Positions 8,692-15,562 of a stretch of DNA of 64,000 nt are shown one piece after another (the stretch's first letter is position 1; the number at the start of each line of letters is the position of its first letter). The stretch covers positions 248,001-312,000 of the forward strand of contig NC_009667.1 in NCBI RefSeq assembly GCF_000017405.1, written 5' to 3'. The DNA comes from Brucella anthropi ATCC 49188. GTDB taxonomy: Bacteria; Pseudomonadota; Alphaproteobacteria; Rhizobiales; Rhizobiaceae. The notes beneath the pieces are model-generated. The model did not search any database. It had not been told where the DNA came from and worked only from the letters and a program-made list of their open reading frames with translations. The position numbers and the translations under genes were made by a program.

Positions 8692-9089
8692 ATATCTCCG
8701 AAGAGCTTCAGCGATACCTATACGCGAAATTGCGCACCGTCCCGGAGGTTCTGACACTTGCAGGTGGACGTGTTTATGACCGCGTACCAGACAATGCGAC
8801 GTTTCCATATGTCAGCTTTGGGCCATCGGACATCGTAGATGATGGGGCCGAATGCATTGAAGCAGAGACACATACAATCCAGTTGGATGTATGGTCGCGG
8901 GCGGTCGGCAAGGGAGAATGCAAGAACATCACGGATGGTGTGAAAAAGGCGCTGATACGGGATACGCCAGCCCTTTCCGACAACGCAATTGTCGAAATGA
9001 CAGTTCCCTATTGCCAAGTCGTCACTGACCCCGATGGCCTGACCTCGCATGGAATTATCCAAGTCGAGATAAAAGTGGAGATAGCGTGA
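8688..9089 (+). CDS. DUF3168-type tail completion protein
   Basis: 133 residues starting at a GTG that overlaps the preceding stop. The pattern RVYDRVPDNATFPYVSFGPS followed by HTIQLDVWSRAVGKGE is characteristic of DUF3168 (tail terminator or completion proteins of siphophages and gene transfer agents). It should sit at the top of the tail tube. The end overlaps the next gene by 4 bp. Confidence 0.87.
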   Translation: MNISEELQRYLYAKLRTVPEVLTLAGGRVYDRVPDNATFPYVSFGPSDIVDDGAECIEAETHTIQLDVWSRAVGKGECKNITDGVKKALIRDTPALSDNAIVEMTVPYCQVVTDPDGLTSHGIIQVEIKVEIA

Positions 9090-9292
9090 TGGCATGGGCA
9101 ATCTTCAAGGTCGAATGCAACTGGTCTCGGCCACAAAGTCGGTTCTCATTTAACGCGAAGGCGTCACCAGAGCCGCAGGAACGTCCGCAGGACTTCATCG
9201 ATTATTGCGTGTCGAACGGCTGGGCCACCAAGGTTCAAAGCCCATCACGCGATGAAAAACGCGCTCTGAAGAGCCGTAACCGGGCGAAATAA
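9086..9292 (+). CDS. Hypothetical small phage protein, 68 aa
   Basis: A basic 68-residue protein (or 67 from ATG 9089; GTG 9086 overlaps the preceding stop). It begins with a beta-strand-like AWAIFKVECNW and ends in a Lys/Arg-rich tail. No recognised domain. Tight spacing in the tail operon supports expression. Confidence 0.55.
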   Translation: MMAWAIFKVECNWSRPQSRFSFNAKASPEPQERPQDFIDYCVSNGWATKVQSPSRDEKRALKSRNRAK

Positions 9293-9309
9293 GCCCATTC
9301 ACCTGAAAC

Positions 9310-9354
9310 CGGGCCTCAAGCCCTTTTAAGGCTGGCGAATAGCTGGCCCGTTTT
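9310..9354 (+). terminator. Hairpin with T-run before tail tube gene
   Basis: CGGGCC (9310-9315) pairs with GGCCCG (9345-9350) around an inner AGCC/GGCT stem, followed at once by TTTT. This is terminator-shaped but stands only about 17 nt upstream of the tail tube start, so it more likely attenuates or processes the message than ends the operon. Confidence 0.55.
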
Positions 9355-9370
9355 CGCATGGAGAAAGCAC

Positions 9371-9826
9371 ATGGCTACCAAGCCGATCACAGCCGCATTC
9401 CCTGATTTCATCCTCGAAGTCGAGACCGAGACAGCCGGGACGTTCACGAAGGTGTGCGGCCTCACTCAGCGCGGCATCAACCGCCAGCACAACATGCAGA
9501 CTACGGAAGTTCCGCAGGATTGTGACGACGAAAGCCTACCTTCCGCTATCGAGCGCGCTGTGCAGTCCTCGGAAGTGACCATATCGGCAAATGGCATCTG
9601 GGCAGCCCAGAGCCACGAAATGATGATGGACTGGTGGTACAACGGTCAGGTGAAGAATATCCGCATCCAGCACGTCAAGGCGGCTGTCGGTGATACGGAA
9701 TATGAAACCGGGCCTGCCTACCTTGTCAACCTCAACAATGCCGTCGAAAAAGGCCAGAAGGTCAGCGCTGATATCGAAATCCAGTTCGACGGCGTTCCGA
9801 CCCGTACCGCTAAGGTTGCTCCATAA
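9371..9826 (+). CDS. Major tail protein (tail tube)
   Basis: 151 residues, expected size for a siphophage tube subunit. The sequence is dominated by beta strands: TAAFPDFILEVETETAG at the start, ISANGIWAAQSHEMMMDWW in the middle and SADIEIQFDGVPTRT at the end, as in the Phage_tail_2 group. GGAG precedes the ATG, and the gene has its own hairpin leader, in keeping with high expression. Its TAA overlaps the next ATG. Confidence 0.87.
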   Translation: MATKPITAAFPDFILEVETETAGTFTKVCGLTQRGINRQHNMQTTEVPQDCDDESLPSAIERAVQSSEVTISANGIWAAQSHEMMMDWWYNGQVKNIRIQHVKAAVGDTEYETGPAYLVNLNNAVEKGQKVSADIEIQFDGVPTRTAKVAP

Positions 9827-10221
9827 TGCGGCCAGCCCGTTCATTTGTATGGCCCGCCGGTGAGCATGATTTCTGTCTCGGTATTGGTGAGCTTCGGGCG
9901 CTTGAACAGCGCTCGGATGCCGGGTGCTTCGTCATCCTCACACGCCTTCTGACATCTCAGTGGAAGATTGACGATGTTCTGCAACCGATCCGGTTAGGCC
10001 TGATCGGTGGCGGCATGGATGAGCGCGAGGCGCAGAGAACCATCGACCGGGCGCTAGAGATAGCCAGCCCGTACAGCCTTGCCGTTCCTGCTGCAACAAT
10101 TCTCCATTCCTTCCTGATGTGGGATGAGGAGGCGGATCAGCCGGGGGAGTTAAAGGCGGGGACGGAAAAAGCAGCGCGCCGCTCCCGAACGGAAAAACAA
10201 GATGGTCCCAGTTCTACATGA
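9826..10221 (+). CDS. Tail assembly chaperone, upstream frame (GTA gp13-like)
   Basis: 131 residues resembling the gene-transfer-agent/Phage_TAC_11 chaperone: FCLGIGELRALEQRSDAGCF followed by a helical GLIGGGMDEREAQRTIDRAL. It should coat the tape measure protein during tail assembly. The last 20 residues are low-complexity Lys/Arg/Glu. Two identical ACGGAAAAA tracts near the end (10162, 10189) probably allow -1 shifting into the following frame. Confidence 0.82.
   Translation: MRPARSFVWPAGEHDFCLGIGELRALEQRSDAGCFVILTRLLTSQWKIDDVLQPIRLGLIGGGMDEREAQRTIDRALEIASPYSLAVPAATILHSFLMWDEEADQPGELKAGTEKAARRSRTEKQDGPSST
10162..10198 (+). promoter_or_regulatory. Candidate -1 ribosomal frameshift sites
   Basis: Two copies of ACG GAA AAA (10162-10170 and 10189-10197), both in the reading frame of the upstream chaperone. 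The -1 frame is open from a TGA near 10,120 and has no ATG, GTG or TTG before ATG 10218, yet already encodes the conserved-looking RWSQFYMTGAALGL. A G-rich Shine-Dalgarno-like GGGGGAG lies at 10143-10149. The heptamer is not canonical, so slippage efficiency is uncertain. Confidence 0.55.
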
Positions 10222-10385
10222 CTGGGGCCGCTCTCGGTCTGTCGCCTCGGCAGATCGATGACATGACGCTGTGGGAATTTAACTGCTGCGCAACTGGCTT
10301 CGCCAAGGCGAACGGCGCGGAAGACAAAGCACCTGATTATAGCGACGAAGTTCTGAGCGAACTCGGCATTGCCGGGTTCGAATGA
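10218..10385 (+). CDS. Tail assembly chaperone, downstream frame
   Basis: 55 residues from ATG 10218 (overlapping the preceding TGA), with GAALGLSPRQIDDMTLWEF resembling the TAC_6/rcc01693-type tail chaperone. The frame is coding upstream of this ATG, where WSQFY continues the conserved segment, so the full product is probably a frameshift fusion of about 186 residues beginning at 9826. It directly precedes the tape measure gene, the classical place for a gpG/gpGT pair. Confidence 0.7.
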   Translation: MTGAALGLSPRQIDDMTLWEFNCCATGFAKANGAEDKAPDYSDEVLSELGIAGFE

Positions 10386-10405
10386 CGACTTGGAAGGATT
10401 GAACC

Positions 10406-12757
10406 ATGGCTGACGATGCTGCCGCCTTGCTCATACGCATTGAAGCATCTCAGGCTAATGTTGAGAAGCAAATGGCCTATATTGCTCGCCGTGCCGCCAA
10501 GGAAGCGCAGAGCGTTGAGGATCGCTTCAAGAAGGCGAACGATAATGTTGCCAAGTCCTTCAAGGACGGAAGTGACAAGGCTGTTATGTCCATCGGCGCA
10601 ACCCGTGCCGCCACTGCCAACCTGTCTTTTCAGTTGAATGACATCGCAACCAGCCTTTCCGGCGGTGCATCGCCGTTCACTGTCATGATGCAACAGGGTG
10701 GACAGGTCGCGCAGGTCTTTCAGGGCAGCGGCGGCGTCATCAATGCTGTCAAGCTCTTGGGCGGCGCGTTTGCCTCGGTGCTCAATCCGGTATCTCTCGC
10801 ATCCTTCGCCATTATCGGGCTGACAGGTGCGGCATATCAGTACTTCAGCAGCCTCGGCAGCGACACCAAGGACGCGGAGGAAGTGCTTAAAGGCCACTCC
10901 GAACTTATCCGACGCATCAAGGACGCCTACGGGGAGGCGGCAGCCGGTGCGGATGAGTATAACGCCAAGAGCCGCCAGATACTGGCATTTGATATTCAGG
11001 AGCGCATTCGCGAGTACAAAGACACAATTGCTAGCGTTGCGAGTGACCTGAACGAACAGCTTTCCTCGATACCAGCCGGAGAGTTTGAAGGCGCGACCTA
11101 CACCATTCAGGAGCTTCAGGGCGCGCTCAGCAATCTTCGAGAAGGCATCAAGAACGGCGATCCCGATATCCGAAAGTTCATAAATCGCCTGATTGATATC
11201 GAAAACCAGACTGGTACGCCTGAGAGCATCAAGGCAATTATCCGGGAAATCATCAACTCTGGTAAGGCAGGCGAGGAAGTCCAATCCAAACTCGAAACGC
11301 TAACAGGCGTGATTACGGGCGTTGGCACTGCGGCAAAGCGGCAGGCTGACAATGTCAGCGCTTTTACCAAGTCCGTGCGTGAGCTTGCAAATATCGCAAT
11401 CCCAGCACTTTCCGAAATGGAGAAGGCCGAGAAAGCGTACAGCGATGCGCTCCGCAATGCGACCACTCGCGAAGAGCGGGATGATGCATATCGAGCGTTT
11501 CAGGCGGCACAAGAACGCATTCGTGTAGCGCAGACGATACCGACGCCCGGTCAGCGCCCGAACCCGGAAAGCTTTGCCCCAGAGCGTGAACGGCGCGCAG
11601 GAGGAACTCGCAGCAAGAAGGTGAAGGACAGCTTTGATGAGCTTGATGATATCGTTGCGAAGTATGTCCGCGATGTTGTGAAGGCGGAAAGTGGCGGGCG
11701 CGCCAATGCGAAGAACCCACTTTCCTCCGCAACCGGCCTCGGCCAGTTCATCGAAAGCACTTGGCTTGATCTGTTCAAGAAGAATTTCCCTGACCGCGCC
11801 AAGAATATGTCTGATCAGACCATCCTTGCGCTGCGCAATGATGCGGAGATTTCCAAGAAGCTGATTGAGGCATATGCCCGCGAGAATGCGGCTATCCTTC
11901 GTCAAGCTGGTGTATCGGTCAATGAAGCTGCGCTTCAGCTTGCCCACTTCCTCGGCCCGAAAGGTGCCATCTCGGTTCTGACTGCGAAGAGCGGCACGTT
12001 GGTTAGCCAAGTGCTGCCACAGTCGGCCATATCGGCAAATCAGTCGATCCTAGGCGGCGGTAAGACCGTTGATGACGTGATCGCCTACGCACAGAGCCGT
12101 GTGTCGGCCTACGACCAGATGAAGGAAGCAGCGCGGGCCTACAAGCTTGAACAGAAGGAGTTGAACCGGGAGGCGAAAGAGTTTGCCAACCTGGGCAAAG
12201 ACCTCCTGGGCGGCTTCATTGATGACCTGCGGAATGGCGCGAGCGCTTCCGAGGCTTTGGCGAATGCGCTCCAGAAAGTTGCCAGCAAGCTTATCGACAT
12301 CGCGTTGAACAATATCTTCAGCGGCGGCGGCTTGTTTGGCGGTGGCAAGGGTGGACTTTTCGGCGGCGCTATCATTCCCGGCATTCTGCATAGTGGCGGT
12401 GTAGCCGGTACGCACGGATATGGTCACGGTCGCGCAGTATCGCCTTCGGTCTTTGCCGGAGCAAAGCGCTACCATACCGGCGGCGTTGCTGGCCTTCAGC
12501 CAGGAGAAATTCCGGCCATTCTCCAGCGTGGTGAAGTTGTCCTTCCTCGCGGTGCAGGGATGGTGAACAAGGCGAGAAGCACGGAAACCATCAACGTTGT
12601 TCTGCGGGATGACAGTGGCCGAATGGCCCAGATTGCCGATCAGCGCATTCAGACTGCATCAGGTGCAATTGTTCAGGTTTCGGTGCAGCAAAGCGCCAAG
12701 GCTGTTCAATCGAACTTCCCGACAATGCTAGCCGACGCTCAGGCAAGGAAGATGTAA
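10406..12757 (+). CDS. Tape measure protein with lytic transglycosylase domain
   Basis: 783 residues. N-terminal coiled-coil and TMP repeats (QLNDIATSLSGGASPFTVMM, a typical tape-measure stretch) are followed by a hydrophobic segment around 110-145. Residues about 412-535 form an SLT-type transglycosylase domain: VKAESGGRANA with likely catalytic Glu428, then SSATGLGQFIESTW. The C-terminus is Gly-rich (GGGLFGGGKGG). It sets tail length and probably opens peptidoglycan at DNA entry. Confidence 0.9.
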   Translation: MADDAAALLIRIEASQANVEKQMAYIARRAAKEAQSVEDRFKKANDNVAKSFKDGSDKAVMSIGATRAATANLSFQLNDIATSLSGGASPFTVMMQQGGQVAQVFQGSGGVINAVKLLGGAFASVLNPVSLASFAIIGLTGAAYQYFSSLGSDTKDAEEVLKGHSELIRRIKDAYGEAAAGADEYNAKSRQILAFDIQERIREYKDTIASVASDLNEQLSSIPAGEFEGATYTIQELQGALSNLREGIKNGDPDIRKFINRLIDIENQTGTPESIKAIIREIINSGKAGEEVQSKLETLTGVITGVGTAAKRQADNVSAFTKSVRELANIAIPALSEMEKAEKAYSDALRNATTREERDDAYRAFQAAQERIRVAQTIPTPGQRPNPESFAPERERRAGGTRSKKVKDSFDELDDIVAKYVRDVVKAESGGRANAKNPLSSATGLGQFIESTWLDLFKKNFPDRAKNMSDQTILALRNDAEISKKLIEAYARENAAILRQAGVSVNEAALQLAHFLGPKGAISVLTAKSGTLVSQVLPQSAISANQSILGGGKTVDDVIAYAQSRVSAYDQMKEAARAYKLEQKELNREAKEFANLGKDLLGGFIDDLRNGASASEALANALQKVASKLIDIALNNIFSGGGLFGGGKGGLFGGAIIPGILHSGGVAGTHGYGHGRAVSPSVFAGAKRYHTGGVAGLQPGEIPAILQRGEVVLPRGAGMVNKARSTETINVVLRDDSGRMAQIADQRIQTASGAIVQVSVQQSAKAVQSNFPTMLADAQARKM

Positions 12758-12933
12758 TGAGCAAAGAAACCGATGGTCCTGATATTCTTGACGATAGAAT
12801 ACGCAAGGCGGCTGGGGCTATTGTAACCTTGCCGAATTGTCGAACTCCAAGACATCGATCAGGTTCCGAAACATGTCCCTGCCTTTGTCGGAGGTTAGCG
12901 TCTCTTTTTGCCGCCTTAATACGGCGGCGGTAA
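12757..12933 (+). CDS. Possible small protein, 58 aa
   Basis: An ATG overlapping the tape-measure stop (TAATG) opens a 58-codon frame starting MSKETDGPDILDDRIRKAAG. The first 25 codons look protein-like, but the rest is Cys/Arg-rich and lies antisense to the gene at 12818-13036. It may be a decayed gene whose 3' half was replaced. Low confidence. Confidence 0.3.
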   Translation: MSKETDGPDILDDRIRKAAGAIVTLPNCRTPRHRSGSETCPCLCRRLASLFAALIRRR

Positions 12934-13036
12934 TCTCTGCAAAACCTCTGTCGTGTTCTCGTATGGCGTTACAGATCGCATTCAATGCGGCTGTCATGTC
13001 GGTGATGTAGTCAGCGTCGTCTTGATGCATTGCCAT
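12818..13036 (-). CDS. Small reverse-strand phage gene, 72 aa
   Basis: 72 residues beginning MAMHQDDADYITDMTAALNA, mostly helical and acidic, with a balanced composition typical of a real protein. It is transcribed against the tail operon, between tape measure and distal tail genes, as expected of an independently expressed accessory (moron) gene. GAGA stands a few bases before the ATG. A hairpin (AACTGCC/GGCGGTT) near 13050-13078 separates it from the next forward gene. Function unknown. Confidence 0.5.
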   Translation of the reverse strand: MAMHQDDADYITDMTAALNAICNAIREHDRGFAEITAAVLRRQKETLTSDKGRDMFRNLIDVLEFDNSARLQ

Positions 13037-13101
13037 GGTCTCATTTTTGAACTGCCGTCATATTGATAGATGGCGGTTAAAGTTTCGCTACGAGGGTCAT
13101 C

Positions 13102-13779
13102 ATGACAATTCTCTGGCCTCGTTCGGTTCTCAAACCGAAGCGCGACCCGTTCAATATTGCCCCGCGTACACTCGCAGGACCTTCCAGTGTATCGGGCGTG
13201 ACGCAGGTTACGGCTTCGGACGCAGGCATCTGGAAGGCGACGTTCAGCGACATCATTATTCGTCGTGGATCGCCTTCCGTTCTCGCATTTCGGGCTATTG
13301 CGAACCTGCTGGAAGGCCGTTTGCGTCCGATCCTGGTTCCTCGCTGCTGCGCTTATCAACCGTTCGATCCTGGCGGCAACGGCGCAGCGGATAAGGTGCC
13401 TCATTCGGATACAAGCCCGTTCAGTGACGGTGGACTGTACCGCTCCCGGTCAATCGATATCAGACTGACCAGCAACATTCCGTTGCGCGGGACGACGGCC
13501 AACATATCGCTTGTTACGGCAGGCCAATTGCAGCCGAGCATGGATTTCTCAATCGGAGAACGAATGTACCGTATTCGCACGGTGCAGATGACAGGCGCAA
13601 ACACGGCGACAATCACCTTTCGACCGCCCGCCCGCGAGGCAGCGCCAGCCGGAAGCGAACTGGAGTTCGATTATCCAGTGTGCCGGATGCGATTGGCCTC
13701 CGATAGTGAAATGGACCTCGACCTTGATCTGATTTCGCAGTGGTCATTCCCCTCAGTGAATTTCGTGGAAGATGTCTGA
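13102..13779 (+). CDS. Distal tail protein-like, 225 aa
   Basis: 225 residues, beta-rich. It starts MTILWPRSVLKPKRDPFNIA and has repeated structural motifs such as DGGLYRSRSIDIRLTSN and MRIRTV-like strands. It occupies the slot between tape measure and hub proteins where the distal tail (Dit-like) or gp12-type protein of gene transfer agents is found. The role is inferred from position; the family is not firmly recognised. The stop overlaps the next ATG. Confidence 0.6.
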   Translation: MTILWPRSVLKPKRDPFNIAPRTLAGPSSVSGVTQVTASDAGIWKATFSDIIIRRGSPSVLAFRAIANLLEGRLRPILVPRCCAYQPFDPGGNGAADKVPHSDTSPFSDGGLYRSRSIDIRLTSNIPLRGTTANISLVTAGQLQPSMDFSIGERMYRIRTVQMTGANTATITFRPPAREAAPAGSELEFDYPVCRMRLASDSEMDLDLDLISQWSFPSVNFVEDV

Positions 13780-14444
13780 TGGCTTTCTTTGATCCGACGC
13801 AACTGGCCGAGTTCGCCAAACATGAAGTGAGGCTGGATTTCCTTGTCGAGTTCCGCTTTGCGTCCGAGACAATGCGTGTCTGGAACGGCAACACGGCGCT
13901 GGAAACCGGCGGCAACCGCTATGAACCGATGTATGGCTATGGCTCGATTGACGGCATCGGCATGGCTTCGACCACTGCCGCGCAGAACGTCACGTTCCAG
14001 CTTTCAGGCTTGCCGGATGCGACACTGAACTTCCTCGCCATGGCACTTGATGCAAATGATGAGGTAGATCAGCGCATTGTCGTTATCTCGATCCAGCTTT
14101 TCGATGAGGAATGGCAACCCCTTGGTGGTCCAGCACCGATCTGGTGGGGTTTCATGCAGCCGCCACGCATCAGCCGCACCGAAATGCAAGGCACAGAAGG
14201 CGCTATTCAGTCGATCAGCATGACCGCTGAAAACGCATTCTTCAACCGTTCACGACCAGCATATGGCCGCTATACCGACCGAGACCAACAGCGCCGTTCG
14301 CCCGGTGACAAGTTCTGTCAGTTCATCGGTTCGCTGCTCTTCAAGAGCTTTAAATACCCCGACTACGTTTTCCTGTTTGGAATTGGGCTTTCTACGATGC
14401 TCGCCCTTTCGGGTGTCGATGGGCTTGTACAGCGCGTCGTGTAA
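13779..14444 (+). CDS. Minor tail / baseplate hub-associated protein
   Basis: 221 residues from ATG 13779, overlapping the preceding stop; a GTG at 13740 would add 13 residues that lie within the previous gene. Features such as EVRLDFLVEFRF at the start and YTDRDQQRRSPGDKFCQF in the second half match a common tail protein set upstream of NlpC/P60 genes (comparable to GTA gp13). The last 25 residues (PDYVFLFGIGLSTML...) are hydrophobic. The homing-type endonuclease lies immediately downstream. Confidence 0.65.
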   Translation: MAFFDPTQLAEFAKHEVRLDFLVEFRFASETMRVWNGNTALETGGNRYEPMYGYGSIDGIGMASTTAAQNVTFQLSGLPDATLNFLAMALDANDEVDQRIVVISIQLFDEEWQPLGGPAPIWWGFMQPPRISRTEMQGTEGAIQSISMTAENAFFNRSRPAYGRYTDRDQQRRSPGDKFCQFIGSLLFKSFKYPDYVFLFGIGLSTMLALSGVDGLVQRVV

Positions 14445-14478
14445 AGACCATCCATATCGCAAACGGCTGAATAATAGT

Positions 14479-15123
14479 CTAGCGTGATTTACGCTTATGA
14501 ATTCGGCCTCTGATTGGTGTGCCTATGGCCTCTTCTATTGTGATGCCTTTGTAAATTCGACGCCTAACAGTAGGGTAGTATGCGCCGTAATAATCGCATG
14601 CCTCTTTTAGCGTTACGTGGTTCCCCTCAACAAGAATGGTAAGCACATTGCGTCTGTTTCGATTTTGCTCTCTTGGTAGGGCCCACTTGCAATTCCCCGG
14701 CTCGTAGTTCCCGTTATTATCAATCCTCTCTAGAGAGTGGACATGGGACGGCTTTGGGCCCATGTCTTCTAGGAAATTGGCGTAATTCTCAGACCATTGA
14801 GCGCAAACTGTAATGCCTCTGGCACCGTAATTCGGGAAGTTGTGATTTTTGGGGTTGACGCAACGCTGCATCATGGAGCGCCACGCTATGAACTCCGAGC
14901 TTTTCTTCCCTCTGGGGGCTAACCCATGTTTGATGTTCCTCGCTACTAACTCTTCACGCTGAAGACATCCGCAACTGCGGGATCGTCCACGAATAAGGTT
15001 TCCTTTTTGAACTAATCGCTCTGTTCCGCAATCACAGCGGCATAGGAGCATCGGGCTTTTGCCTTGATAACCTGCGCTTTTAAGCACGGTGTATCGGTGA
15101 AATTTGCGACCTGTGTAATCCAT
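14479..15123 (-). CDS. Homing-type HNH endonuclease
   Basis: 214 residues with an N-terminal zinc-finger-like segment (LLCRCDCGTERLVQKGN, SCGCLQRE) and the core ITVCAQW...SLERIDNNGNYEPGNCKWA, typical of free-standing phage homing endonucleases whose His/Asn residues form the beta-beta-alpha metal site; the C-terminus (about 165-210) looks like a DNA-binding repeat (TLKEACDYYGAYYPTVRRRI). It is inserted against the direction of the tail operon and is visibly more AT-rich than its neighbours. It probably cuts phage alleles lacking the insertion. Confidence 0.8.
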   Translation of the reverse strand: MDYTGRKFHRYTVLKSAGYQGKSPMLLCRCDCGTERLVQKGNLIRGRSRSCGCLQREELVARNIKHGLAPRGKKSSEFIAWRSMMQRCVNPKNHNFPNYGARGITVCAQWSENYANFLEDMGPKPSHVHSLERIDNNGNYEPGNCKWALPREQNRNRRNVLTILVEGNHVTLKEACDYYGAYYPTVRRRIYKGITIEEAIGTPIRGRIHKRKSR

Positions 15124-15163
15124 TTAGCTCACCTATAACCCCATGTGAAAGACTATCATAATC

Positions 15164-15562
15164 ATGTCCGATATGCTCAAAAATTTTCTTTCAGATGAGG
15201 CCAATAGGCCGTTTTCTTGGGGATTTTCGGATTGCGTCTCAACGGTGGATCGATGGATCAGAACATGCACTGGACTGTCGCCGTTGGCGTGGGTGGATCG
15301 CGAGTATTCGGACGCTGACGGGGCGGCATCGGTCTTATCGGATCGAGGTGGGCTAGCTGTTCTGGTCAACAGAGCCATGCGCTCACAGGGGTTCGTCAAG
15401 ACGGATGCGCCGACAACCGGCGATGTCGGTTTGATCTTCCATAACGAAAAGCTCTGCATGGCAATTCATGCCGGTGACTGCTGGTTCTCGCACGATGAGC
15501 ACGGCTTCATCGGTGCGCCATTAAACGCTGTCTGGAAAGCTTGGAGAATTAAATGCCAGTAG
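15164..15562 (+). CDS. NlpC/P60-like tail peptidase (DUF6950 type)
   Basis: 132 residues with the catalytic-cysteine segment RPFSWGFSDCVSTVDRW (Cys24) and a later His in KLCMAIHAGDCWF, as in the small cysteine-peptidase-like proteins found at the tail tip of siphophages and gene transfer agents. Likely cleaves peptidoglycan peptides during entry. It precedes the hub gene, overlapping it by 10 bp, which is the usual arrangement. Confidence 0.78.
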   Translation: MSDMLKNFLSDEANRPFSWGFSDCVSTVDRWIRTCTGLSPLAWVDREYSDADGAASVLSDRGGLAVLVNRAMRSQGFVKTDAPTTGDVGLIFHNEKLCMAIHAGDCWFSHDEHGFIGAPLNAVWKAWRIKCQ

